Assembly (NCBI GenBank): GCA_947476895.1
Contig: CANJRX010000014.1
Location: 1 to 49,973 of the forward strand
DNA: 49,973 nucleotides
Reading direction: 5' to 3'
Source: Fidelibacterota bacterium
GTDB lineage: Bacteria; Pseudomonadota; Alphaproteobacteria; Rhodospirillales; Rhodospirillaceae
Part shown: piece by piece, positions 34,873 to 43,213 of the stretch
How the letters are laid out: every line of letters begins with the position of its first letter
How positions within the stretch are numbered: position 1 is the stretch's first letter
The notes under the pieces: generated by a model
Database searches by the model: none
What the model was told of the DNA's origin: nothing
Seen by the model: the letters and a program-made list of their open reading frames with translations, nothing else
Translations under genes and position numbers: made by a program

Positions 34873-35784
34873 ATGCGGCGATCAATTTTTGTTATCATTA
34901 ACGCCACGTCTGGGGCCGGAAAACGCCAGGATGAGCTGCAGCAAGCCATGGAGATTCTTCGCAATAGTAATAGCGAAGTTGACCTAACCGTTTCCAACAC
35001 TGGAAAAGAAGTTATCACCGCTGCGAAACGTGCAATCTCGAAAGAGGCAACCGTCATCGTGGTGGGAGGGGGAGACGGCACCGTTAGTTCAGTTGCTGCG
35101 CTACTTGTGGGAACGGACATTCACTTAGGCGTGCTTCCGCTCGGTACACTTAATCACTTTGCGAAGGACACCGGCATACCCACCAATATTGCCGAGGCAG
35201 CGGCGCTCATCATCAGTGGCGAGGCACGCGCAATCGATGTCGGTGAAGTTAACGGTCGGTATTTTATTAACAATGCAAGCCTTGGGATTTACCCCCGTAT
35301 CGCACGCAAACGACTTAACCAACAAAGCGAGTTCGGTTGGGGAAAGTGGACCTCCTTTACACACGCCGCGCTCGCCGTTTTGTTTGTCTACCGCCTCCTC
35401 AAGGTAAGACTACGATTTGGCGACGAAGACATCAGTTCACGCGTGCCGTTCCTATTTGTCGGTAACAATCAATATATTATGGAAGGCTTCCGCGTCGGCG
35501 CGCGAGATCGGCTTGATGGGGGCGTTTTGAGTTTATATTTCGTACGTCACAGCGGCCGTTTTCGCCTGTTTGTTTTAGCCTTTCGGGCCCTTGTTGGACG
35601 CCTGTCTCAAGCCAAGGACTTCGAAACCCGGCTGGTTGAGGAGCTCATGGTAGAATCGCATCGAAATTCTATCCACGTTGGCTGTGATGGAGAGGTATGC
35701 GAGATGACGCCGCCATTGAATTTCCGTACACACCCAAAATCGCTATGGATTATTTCACCGCCTCCGACGGCCAACGCGGTTTAG
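34873..35784 (+). CDS. Diacylglycerol kinase-family lipid kinase
   Basis: About 303 residues. The DAGK catalytic domain is clear: IINATSGAGKRQDEL, VVGGGDGTVSSVAALL (nucleotide-binding GGGDGT), LPLGTLNHFAKD and the later DGGVLSLYFV and GCDGEV motifs. It phosphorylates a lipid such as diacylglycerol or a related acceptor at the membrane. I place the start at 34873 (MRRSIFVI), where homology begins; 34813 is an alternative, and neither has a strong ribosome site. Only 4 bases separate it from the metallophosphoesterase gene, so they form an operon. By eye the segment is less GC-rich than its neighbours, which may reflect acquisition. Confidence 0.88.
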   Translation: MRRSIFVIINATSGAGKRQDELQQAMEILRNSNSEVDLTVSNTGKEVITAAKRAISKEATVIVVGGGDGTVSSVAALLVGTDIHLGVLPLGTLNHFAKDTGIPTNIAEAAALIISGEARAIDVGEVNGRYFINNASLGIYPRIARKRLNQQSEFGWGKWTSFTHAALAVLFVYRLLKVRLRFGDEDISSRVPFLFVGNNQYIMEGFRVGARDRLDGGVLSLYFVRHSGRFRLFVLAFRALVGRLSQAKDFETRLVEELMVESHRNSIHVGCDGEVCEMTPPLNFRTHPKSLWIISPPPTANAV

Positions 35785-35788
35785 ATAC

Positions 35789-36598
35789 ATGCGCACTTTA
35801 GTACACATCTCCGATCTCCACTTTGGCCGCACTGATGACCAGGTCGTCGCGACATTATTGGAGACCATAAAAGATATTAAACCTGATCTCCTCGTTGTAT
35901 CAGGCGACCTCACGCAAAGGGCAAAGGAAGAGCAGTTCGTCGCGGCGCGAGAATTTCTTGATTCCCTGCCTTACGAACGGATAGTTGTCCCCGGCAACCA
36001 TGATGTTCCGCTTTATAATATTTTTTCGCGCTTCTTCCGGCCGCTCACGAAGTACCGTCGCCTTATCTCTGAGAATTTGGAGCCTACCTACATTGACAGT
36101 GAGATTGCCGTCATCGGTTTGTCCACGGCTAGATCTCTCGTCGTCAAAAACGGCCGCATAAACGAAAAGCAAATTGCACGTGTACGTGAGAAATTGAAGG
36201 ACGTTTCACCTGACGTCGTTCGCGTCATCGTGACTCATCACCCTTTTGATCTCGACATGGAGGCATCTGAGGGCGAGCTGGTCGGACGTGCCGCGTGCGC
36301 TATGCAGGCTTTCGCGGCTATGAAGGTTGACCTGCTTCTCGCCGGCCACGTCCATACAAGTGGGTCTAGCACGACTGCCAGTCGATATCAGCTTGGCGAC
36401 TACAGCGCCGTCTTTGTTCAAGCCGGCACTGCGACGTCAACGCGCCTGCGTCACGAAGCGAATACGTTTAACGTTATTCAAATATCCTCCGCACAAATAA
36501 CCGTGCAAAAGATGGAATGGCGAGCAGATCAACGGTCATTTCAGCGGTCTGAGGCGACGGGCTTCGTACGGACTGAAGATCGATGGATAGCGGGCTAA
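35789..36598 (+). CDS. Calcineurin-like metallophosphoesterase (CpdA-like)
   Basis: 269 residues with all five metallophosphoesterase motifs: ISDLHFG, VVSGDLTQ, VPGNHDVP, VTHHPFD and LLAGHVHTS. The arrangement matches cytosolic cyclic-nucleotide phosphodiesterases of the CpdA class, but related enzymes act on lipid or nucleotide phosphates. It is coupled to the lipid kinase gene 4 bases upstream, which could mean that the two act on the same phospholipid pathway (inference). Its stop codon region overlaps by 4 bases with that of the convergent DUF1993 gene. Confidence 0.88.
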   Translation: MRTLVHISDLHFGRTDDQVVATLLETIKDIKPDLLVVSGDLTQRAKEEQFVAAREFLDSLPYERIVVPGNHDVPLYNIFSRFFRPLTKYRRLISENLEPTYIDSEIAVIGLSTARSLVVKNGRINEKQIARVREKLKDVSPDVVRVIVTHHPFDLDMEASEGELVGRAACAMQAFAAMKVDLLLAGHVHTSGSSTTASRYQLGDYSAVFVQAGTATSTRLRHEANTFNVIQISSAQITVQKMEWRADQRSFQRSEATGFVRTEDRWIAG

Positions 36599-37101
36599 GG
36601 GTTGCCCAAAAAATCCCGCTTGCCGATCTCAATGCCGTTATGACGCAGGATGTTATAAGCGGTGGTGATATGAAAATAGAAATTCGGTATCGCATGGCCG
36701 AGTAGAAACTGCATTCCCTTATAGTGCGTTTCTTTGTCACCGCGCTTGGTGATGATTTCCTTGTCTTCTGTACCGTCTATTTGCGCCGGCGTAACAGTCT
36801 GGATAAACGCTATGGTCTTTGCGACGCGGGCTTTCAGATCGGCCAAAGTCTTTTCATTGTCCTCGTAAACCGGGATTTCTATTCCAGCGAGGCGCGCCAC
36901 GACCCCCTTAGCTGCATCACACGCAATCAGCACCTGGGTAGTCATAGGCAGCATGTCTGGAAACAGGCGATATCTAGGCAGCGTTTCAGCGTCGATCTTT
37001 TTCGCATCGACATGGGCCTGCGCCTTGTCGAGGATGTTCATTAAATTGCCGAGGATATTGACGAAGCGCGGAACGCTCGCTTGGTACATGGAGATGGTCA
37101 T
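36595..37101 (-). CDS. DUF1993 protein (DinB-like helical bundle)
   Basis: 168 residues starting MTISMYQASVPRFVNILGNL, with AGGATTTCCC upstream. It matches the DUF1993 pattern: LIDKAQAH-type helix (here LDKAQAHVDA), LFPDMLPMTTQV and the C-terminal FYFHITTAYNILRHNGIEIGK with conserved His residues. This family has a DinB-like four-helix fold that may bind metal; no reaction is established. It is a single gene, convergent with the phosphoesterase gene, the two overlapping by 4 bases at their 3-prime ends. Confidence 0.85.
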   Translation of the reverse strand: MTISMYQASVPRFVNILGNLMNILDKAQAHVDAKKIDAETLPRYRLFPDMLPMTTQVLIACDAAKGVVARLAGIEIPVYEDNEKTLADLKARVAKTIAFIQTVTPAQIDGTEDKEIITKRGDKETHYKGMQFLLGHAIPNFYFHITTAYNILRHNGIEIGKRDFLGNP

Positions 37102-37306
37102 GGGAAATCCTACAAGTTAAAACGAATGTATCGACAACGCCGTTCAATACCTTTGGTATCAATAATATATGCGTAGGGCAATTGCGCGAGGCGAGCAGAT
37201 AGCTGTCCTGGCCACACAGGCAATCTCTTGTCCCGTAGACTTAAAATCCGCCTGCCTAGAGCTATGACCTATGTGATATATCGTTCCCGTCTTGAGTTGA
37301 CCTGCA

Positions 37307-37981
37307 ATGAACCAAACAACGTGTTGGTCACGATCCCAGATGGGCAATGACTCCATGACTGAACCAGCGGGAGGAAGCGGTGCACGAGGTCTCGTCCTTG
37401 ATTTCGTAGGCGGTCCTGTCGGCCACAGAAGCCGATTTGGCGGAGGACGTGGTCAACATCTGCCCAGGGCCGCAGGCTTCATCAACGGAAACACTCCGAC
37501 CGTTATTGATGCCACGGCCGGATTAGGCCGAGATGCGTTTCTACTCGCATCCCTGGGAGGACATATTACGCTCTTGGAAAGGTCTCCCGAGGTCCATCAA
37601 CTTTTGAAGGATGGGCTTTCAGCCGCCCGCGCAGCGGGGCCAGACGTGGCAGAGGTCGTCGCCCGTATGACACTTATACATGGTGACGCGAAGTTTCTGT
37701 TATCAAGCCTGAAAGCGGATGTCGTGATTGTTGACCCAATGCATCCACCTCGTAAGAAGTCTTCTCTCGTAAAAAAGGAGATGAGATTGCTACGACAGTT
37801 GGTCGGAGAAGATTCCGATTCATTAGAATTGATGCACGCCGCTTTAGCGGCGGCGCGGAAACGGGTTGTTTTGAAATGGCCCATGCACGCAGACGCTTTA
37901 GCTGGCTTGCCTAAGCCCTCTCATCAAATCCTCGGAAGAACGACACGCTATGATGTCTTCATGTGCCATGGGCACAGCTGA
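37307..37981 (+). CDS. rsmJ: 16S rRNA (guanine1516-N2)-methyltransferase, N-terminal region damaged
   Basis: 224 residues. The methyltransferase core is intact: LVLDFVGGPVGHRSRFGGGR, DATAGLGRDAFLLASLGG (SAM site), LLERSPEV, VIVDPMHPPRKKSS followed by LVKKEMRLLRQLVG. Together these identify RsmJ, which modifies G1516 of 16S rRNA. The family's first 45-50 residues are missing from this frame. Pieces that resemble them occur upstream in other readings: EQIAVLATQAISCPVD from an ATG at 37169 in the same frame but ended by a TGA at 37265, and YVIYRSRLELTCNEP in another frame at about 37270-37320. Either two indels have damaged the gene or the sequence has errors. The start used here is only the first ATG of the open part. 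Confidence 0.75.
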   Translation: MNQTTCWSRSQMGNDSMTEPAGGSGARGLVLDFVGGPVGHRSRFGGGRGQHLPRAAGFINGNTPTVIDATAGLGRDAFLLASLGGHITLLERSPEVHQLLKDGLSAARAAGPDVAEVVARMTLIHGDAKFLLSSLKADVVIVDPMHPPRKKSSLVKKEMRLLRQLVGEDSDSLELMHAALAAARKRVVLKWPMHADALAGLPKPSHQILGRTTRYDVFMCHGHS

Positions 37982-38049
37982 CGTAGAAGACTATTGCCGC
38001 ACGGAGACGCACGGAGTCTGACAACGCCGCAGCATGTGTCGTTATCAAT

Positions 38050-38841
38050 TTACCAGCTGACCGCATCGCCTGTGTTGCGATAGAACTTTCCTGTATTTTC
38101 CATCGTGTATTTTTCAATCAAAGGCATCAACAGGCCAACGCTTTTCTCAGGCGTGATAGCCTGCGGCAATGGCCCCGCGGCTGCGGCCATATCGGTGGCA
38201 ACCACACCCGGTGTCAGCATGACGACAGTGATGCCCTTATCCGCGACATCCTTGGCCACATTCACCAGGGCCATGTTCAAGGCCGACTTGCTGGCACGGT
38301 AGAAGATAGCGCCTTTACCCGGGCGCTTCTCGACGCCCGAAAGCGAACCATCCCCGGAACTGATTGTGATCATCTTCTTCTGTTTACTGGCGGCGACATG
38401 AGGCGTGAAGGCCTCGGTTACCTTGATGGGCCCCAGCACGTTGGTTCGCATGATCTCATCGAATAAAGCGTAATCGATGTTACCAAAAATCTGTTTGTCC
38501 GGCGTCGGATCGATGCCGGCATTGTTGAGCAACAGGTCGATCGGCGTGCCCTTGAGCTTAGCGGCGAGCGCATCGACGCTCTTAAGATCGGTGACGTCGA
38601 GCTTCTCGAGACGCACGTTCTTGTGCGCTTTAGCTAGCGCCTTAAGCTGATCGGATTTATCCGGATCGCGCGCCGTGGCGATCACGGACCAGCCGGTCTC
38701 GGCGTATTTCGTGGCGAACGCGAAGCCAATGCCGCGGCTGGAGCCGGTGATCAAAACCGTGCCTGGGCTATCGGCAGCGGACGCAAGCGAGGATATCGCA
38801 ACGCAAGCAAAAAACAGCAAACTCAGTCCAATGTGACGCAT
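38050..38841 (-). CDS. Short-chain dehydrogenase/reductase with N-terminal signal sequence
   Basis: 263 residues from the ATG at 38841 (MRHIGLSLLFFACVAISSLASA), with GAGGCGGGG upstream. The SDR fold is complete: TGSSRGIGFA (cofactor loop), LLNNAGID, the catalytic SSGDGS Ser region, and the YRASKSALN Tyr-Lys motif. SDRs use NAD(P)H, normally in the cytoplasm, so the clear hydrophobic leader is odd. It could anchor the enzyme to the membrane, or the true protein could start later at a non-ATG codon. It is a single gene on the minus strand. The substrate is unknown; the carbonyl-reductase subgroup is plausible. Confidence 0.85.
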   Translation of the reverse strand: MRHIGLSLLFFACVAISSLASAADSPGTVLITGSSRGIGFAFATKYAETGWSVIATARDPDKSDQLKALAKAHKNVRLEKLDVTDLKSVDALAAKLKGTPIDLLLNNAGIDPTPDKQIFGNIDYALFDEIMRTNVLGPIKVTEAFTPHVAASKQKKMITISSGDGSLSGVEKRPGKGAIFYRASKSALNMALVNVAKDVADKGITVVMLTPGVVATDMAAAAGPLPQAITPEKSVGLLMPLIEKYTMENTGKFYRNTGDAVSW

Positions 38842-39120
38842 GGTCCCCGCCTCAGGAATTATACCGATTGTCGGCCTTCTATAACAGATGATGACCTTAG
38901 AACCATCGGATTTACGGTCTTCGATCAGAGCGGGGGCGACTGACAATTGGTTGCTCGGGCCTATAACCAGCGTTGGTTAGGCCTCTATGAACTTGGCCGT
39001 GGTGGGCGCTCGTAAGCGGCCGTCCTGGCATAAGAGCGTGGGCGCTAGGACAGTTAGCATTCTGCCAACTCAAGCCCTATCGCTATCGCGCCCGTCAAAC
39101 CGAGAGCACAATACCCCACC

Positions 39121-40206
39121 TTACGGGAGAGCAGCCGCCGCCTGCGATGGAGAGCCGAGAGGTTCCGATGAAGCGGTTGCCAGAACTTTTCCATCTACAT
39201 TGGCGAGGAACGCCGGAACCGCCTGCATACGCCAGGTCGTCGAAATGCGGCGATTCTGTCCAGTGGCCGGATCGGGATCAGCATCCGCCAGCTTCCTTAA
39301 GGCCCAATAGAAGCCAACCGGATCGGAAGCCGCCGGGCGGGCCGTATAGAGGTACATCCAAGCATGCCAATCCGCGTGACCTCCCCAGTAACCTTCGAGG
39401 CTACCGTCGTTATCTGAGTTCATTCGAATGTGCGCATTTGCCAAATCGACCTGCGTATAAAAGGGCAAGTCAGCAACCATAAAGATAACGCCGGATGTAA
39501 TATTTAAGACGCCACGTTTGATTTCGCCCGACAACTCATTGTGCGAGCGGGTAGCTGGATCAATTATATATGTAACGTTGTTACGCACGCCGCCGCGGGC
39601 GTCTCGTTCGACGTGGCGCAGCGCGCGATCCAAAGTGACGGTCACAGGGCCGTCATGGCTGAGATCGGCGCCTGATATCTGCATGACCCAGCCTGGAGCG
39701 CTATCCAGCATCGCGTTCCATCCTAGAGCCTCGCTGTAGGGCATTTCCGGCGGTGGACGACGCGCAAAGTTGCTGTGACAGCCGATCGCACGCCAAAGCT
39801 GATTGTCAACTTTTCCGCCCGTGTCCGGATCTACGAATTTGTTCTTTGCCGGGCCGCCAAGATCGAAGCCGTAGGCGAATTTTCCCTTGATTGTTTCGAT
39901 GTCGGGATCTTTTTGCACGGCTGCCGGATAGCTGCTGGTCGGAACGGGTTTTCCGTCAACCATCGCCGTATCTTTTCGTGCCGGACCAAGCGCGTCGGCC
40001 GCCGTCTTATTGTCTTTAGCGGCCAACGGACAATCAGTGGCGAAGTCCCGTGTGTTCACTGCCGTCGCAAACCAGCTAATGACATACCCGCGCGTTTCAG
40101 CTGCCGCGGGCGTAGCGCTCAATACAGACGGGAGTACAACCGCGGCAAGAAGTGCGACACGCGATAAAATGCGTGCTGCGGGTCCATAGGTACGATCAGA
40201 TCTCAT
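39121..40206 (-). CDS. Exported protein of unknown function next to COG4315/DUF1552/DUF1592 genes
   Basis: 361 residues from the ATG at 40206, with AGAGGAGTTTTCA upstream, and a signal peptide ending near TPAAAE. I recognise no domain. Visible features are PSSYPAAVQKDPDIE-like and QLWRAIGCHSNFARRPPPEM segments, a central VMQISGADLSHDGPVTVTLD strand-rich part, and VDLANAHIRMNSDNDGSLEGYWGGH, where many Asp/His/Trp residues suggest a metal or ligand site. It is the last gene of a minus-strand run with the COG4315-type gene, 55 bases downstream of it, and so probably shares its function in the cell envelope. Confidence 0.75.
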   Translation of the reverse strand: MRSDRTYGPAARILSRVALLAAVVLPSVLSATPAAAETRGYVISWFATAVNTRDFATDCPLAAKDNKTAADALGPARKDTAMVDGKPVPTSSYPAAVQKDPDIETIKGKFAYGFDLGGPAKNKFVDPDTGGKVDNQLWRAIGCHSNFARRPPPEMPYSEALGWNAMLDSAPGWVMQISGADLSHDGPVTVTLDRALRHVERDARGGVRNNVTYIIDPATRSHNELSGEIKRGVLNITSGVIFMVADLPFYTQVDLANAHIRMNSDNDGSLEGYWGGHADWHAWMYLYTARPAASDPVGFYWALRKLADADPDPATGQNRRISTTWRMQAVPAFLANVDGKVLATASSEPLGSPSQAAAALP

Positions 40207-40261
40207 TGAAAACTCCTCTGTATCTTTAAACAGGCGGCCACCAATTTGGCGACGGTATGGG

Positions 40262-41755
40262 CTAATAGTGCACAATCGCGGTGTGCCAATAGAAACCAGG
40301 AGAATGGAAGCTATTCCGGTTTGCATCATCCTGACCTGTGGCTAGGGCTACTGTGGGTTTTGCCTGTGGGCCTTCTTTTGGAGCGGCATTGGCCTGAGCA
40401 GCAGCCGGAGCAGCGGCGTTTCCTCTGCCGGCGCCGCGACCGCGACCTTCCTCTACGTCGTGCATAGCCAGCTTTCCGAGCTCCGCTTTTGGGCTTCTCG
40501 GATCGTTACCAGGATTTGCGTAAACGATCTCGCCCTGCGCGCCGCCGTACACGACCACATGCCGATTGTTGCCCGTAGCGTCTCCCGGTTGTGTGTCACC
40601 TGCGTAGGTGTAAAGCGGACTTCCTTTAAAGCTCCATTGCTTCGTGCCATCGGGGCGCACATACACTTCCCAGAATCCCCTCGCCTGCGCATTTTGTGGC
40701 GCAAGCAGAGGTTTCCACGTCATCATACATTCACCGTCGCATCCGACCGTGCCCTGCGACTTGGCCTCGTTATATGACACGCCATAGCTGGTGCGCGTCT
40801 CTGTGCCTCCGTAAAGCGTTTGATAGCGAGCTTGGGTGTACAACGTTTGCCCGCTTGTGGTTGTGAGCAGCGGACCTTTTAGATATTGGCCGACGGTCAC
40901 TTCCGCGGGTATGAAGTTTTGGTACGCCAGAGCGGTGTGAACTTCCTTATCTACAACAGCACCCAACGCTTCGCCCGACGTCAAGTCGCCGGCATATGTG
41001 AAAAGCGGCTCGCGTTTATAGGCCCACTGACGAGAACCATCATCGGCGCGCTTTATGATTGTAAAGTCGCCGACAGGTAGCGCTAAGGCGGAGGCCCGCA
41101 AGGGCTGCCAATCGCGTGAAAGCTTGTGCGAAGCGGGCGCTGCATAAATCGTCATCTGCGTTGACGCCTGTACGAAGGCAAACCCATTCGCGACTGCCAG
41201 CGCCACAAGTTCTACATCCGGCGGCATTGAAGCAGTCTTTTCCGGCGTGAATGACGCCCGTCGCCAGCCCTGCTTAGGCGTATAAACCGCGCTAGCAGGG
41301 TCTGCCCAAGTAGGATCTTCCTTCAATTGAAAGCGTTGCCCAACCGGCTCGCCGCCCGGATCTTTACCCGAGTAGCGGTAGAGCGGCTTGCCTTGATAAG
41401 CCCACTGCCGGCTCTTGTCTTTGCGTGTAATGACTGAGAAATCACCCTCTGTCTTTGCTTCGGCTGCGGGCGCAAACGGCGGGAACTCCACGGCGCATTG
41501 ATCGTAACAGCTGGAGCTTCCCTTTTGGTCCGCATCAAAGGTGTAAAGCGGTTTCCCATCGGCATCACCTAAACGCCGCCATAAAAACTGTGGAATTGCG
41601 TCATCCATAAGCTTCGAGACATTGATCAGCATTATGCCCGCCGGGGTCGAGTACGGCGCTGAAGACGCGGTCAATGACGCAGCATCAACGCTATAGGCCG
41701 TCGTCAACAACAGGCCCATGAGGGGGGCAACACATGTCGCTTTAATTTTGTTCAT
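40262..41755 (-). CDS. Exported COG4315 (Lipoprotein_15-type) repeat protein
   Basis: 497 residues from the ATG at 41755, with GGAGCTCCGT upstream; a longer open frame to 42175 only overlaps the next gene. A signal peptide ends near SVDAAS. Three copies of the secreted repeat are visible, each a block ending in a version of RQWAYQGKPLYRYSGKDPGG: GKPLYTFDAD...CYDQCAVEFPPF, RQWAYKREPLFTYAGD, and CDGECMMTWKPL...KQWSFKGSPLYTYAGD. Paired cysteines (CxxxC) recur in two of the repeats. The tail is Ala/Gly/Arg-rich and ends SFHSPGFYWHTAIVHY. This repeat family is secreted and of unknown function. It lies between the DUF1552 gene and an unknown exported protein. Confidence 0.85.
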   Translation of the reverse strand: MNKIKATCVAPLMGLLLTTAYSVDAASLTASSAPYSTPAGIMLINVSKLMDDAIPQFLWRRLGDADGKPLYTFDADQKGSSSCYDQCAVEFPPFAPAAEAKTEGDFSVITRKDKSRQWAYQGKPLYRYSGKDPGGEPVGQRFQLKEDPTWADPASAVYTPKQGWRRASFTPEKTASMPPDVELVALAVANGFAFVQASTQMTIYAAPASHKLSRDWQPLRASALALPVGDFTIIKRADDGSRQWAYKREPLFTYAGDLTSGEALGAVVDKEVHTALAYQNFIPAEVTVGQYLKGPLLTTTSGQTLYTQARYQTLYGGTETRTSYGVSYNEAKSQGTVGCDGECMMTWKPLLAPQNAQARGFWEVYVRPDGTKQWSFKGSPLYTYAGDTQPGDATGNNRHVVVYGGAQGEIVYANPGNDPRSPKAELGKLAMHDVEEGRGRGAGRGNAAAPAAAQANAAPKEGPQAKPTVALATGQDDANRNSFHSPGFYWHTAIVHY

Positions 41756-41838
41756 ACGGAGCTCCAATCGGGCATTTAAAAAACACTGCCGAGATTTAGT
41801 TGAAAAAATCTTCGTTACGGAAGACTTGCCAAGATGCA

Positions 41839-43182
41839 CTAAGCAAGCACTCCGCTCACCGGCACGGTCGCCTGATTGACGCCCGCACCCCACTTGCTGA
41901 CCGGAACACCCATCGCCTGCTGAATCGTCAACGTGACACGGGTCGCAGATTCCCCTGGCGTAGCTAAGTGATTGCCAGTCTTGATCTGCCCATTGGCGCC
42001 GCCGATGGTGATCATTGGATAATTGAGGAGTGAGTGAATTCGCGGTGCACCGTGATCTGTATATGCAAAAACCATCATGTGATCGAGAAGTGTACCGTCG
42101 CCCTCTTGAATTGAATCGAGCGTTGTCGCGAAGTCGTGCAGTCCTTTGAAATACAACTGCTGGAACCAGGCGCATTTGACTTGATAGCCGAGCTTTTGAT
42201 CGATTGGCTCTTCGTGCGTAAGAGAGTGATGCGACGTTGTATCACCTTCGCGTCTCAGCTCGGTCATGCCTTGCGAAATATTAATGTTTGCTACGCGAGT
42301 CTGATCACACGCCAATGCATGGGCGAATAGCGCGGCGAAGAGGTCATGCCGTGCCATGGCTTCACTTGCCAAGGACACGGGGTGTCCATCATCCGTCAAT
42401 GCATCCGGTCGTTTGCAAGACGGAAGAGGCGTCGGCTTCTCCAGCTGAATGTCCAACTTTTGCTCCAAAGAGCGCAGGGCTGTGAAGTAGTAATCGAGCT
42501 TCTGCTTGTCACCAGCACCCAACCACTTATCCAGGCTCTTACGGTCTTCAGACACCGATGACAGCACGCTGCGGCGGACCATTGTCTCCGGGTCCGGTAC
42601 GAACGTCGCAGAATTCGGGTCGGCAAACTCCGGTCCAAAAAGGCGCGTGTACATCGCCATTGGCGAGGTTTCAGCAGGCACTTTCCCGCCCGCAAATGCG
42701 GTCCAAGACGCCTTCGGATCTCCGTTACACGAGGCAACCAGCGACTTGAAACGGTTCCGCGAACTAATACGATCCGCGATCACGCCGTCGACACTATTAA
42801 AGTAATCACCAGAGGCCGTGGTCTTCCCCGTCATCAAGCCTTGCATACCGGTGAAGTGAGTTTGATTGGCAACACCATCTAGGAAAACTTGACTGCCACT
42901 AAACAAATTCATTCGCTTCTGAAATGGCTTGAGCGGCTCTAGTCCGGTCGGCATTTCATAGTTTGCGCCAGTTGTCGTAGGCCGCCATTCTGCCTCGCCT
43001 AGGCCGAGAGGCCAGAACCAGGAAGCGAAACGGGTCGGTAGCGGAGCTCCAGTCGCCGCGAAAGCGTTGCCATTTTCGTTGAGCATGCAGTCGAGAACCG
43101 GCAACCCTACAGTCACCGCACTGCCCGCCAAAACGCCCTTCAGGACACGCCGGCGCGTCAGCATATTCACTTTGGAATTCAT
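41839..43182 (-). CDS. Tat-exported DUF1552 protein
   Basis: 447 residues, with a Tat signal (LTRRRVLKGVLAGSA) and a GGAGG ribosome site. DUF1552 features include RFASWFWPLGLGEAEWRP, GMQGLMTGKT, CDQTRVANINISQG, TSHHSLTHEE and VVFAYTDHGAPRIHSLLNYP-type segments (here MMVFAYTDHGAPRIHSLLNY). The His/Asp residues in the last blocks resemble alkaline-phosphatase-like or DUF1501-type folds. DUF1552 is regularly encoded next to DUF1592-type proteins, as it is here 31 bases downstream; the two are thought to act together but no activity is known. Confidence 0.88.
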   Translation of the reverse strand: MNSKVNMLTRRRVLKGVLAGSAVTVGLPVLDCMLNENGNAFAATGAPLPTRFASWFWPLGLGEAEWRPTTTGANYEMPTGLEPLKPFQKRMNLFSGSQVFLDGVANQTHFTGMQGLMTGKTTASGDYFNSVDGVIADRISSRNRFKSLVASCNGDPKASWTAFAGGKVPAETSPMAMYTRLFGPEFADPNSATFVPDPETMVRRSVLSSVSEDRKSLDKWLGAGDKQKLDYYFTALRSLEQKLDIQLEKPTPLPSCKRPDALTDDGHPVSLASEAMARHDLFAALFAHALACDQTRVANINISQGMTELRREGDTTSHHSLTHEEPIDQKLGYQVKCAWFQQLYFKGLHDFATTLDSIQEGDGTLLDHMMVFAYTDHGAPRIHSLLNYPMITIGGANGQIKTGNHLATPGESATRVTLTIQQAMGVPVSKWGAGVNQATVPVSGVLA

Positions 43183-43213
43183 GACTTAATCCTCCACTTC
43201 AAATTGGCTTGGC

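Noticed and set aside
38842-39120. Possible small gene in the gap between the SDR gene and the exported protein gene
   Set aside because: The only open frame continues antisense into the neighbouring gene, and there is no ribosome site or recognisable product.
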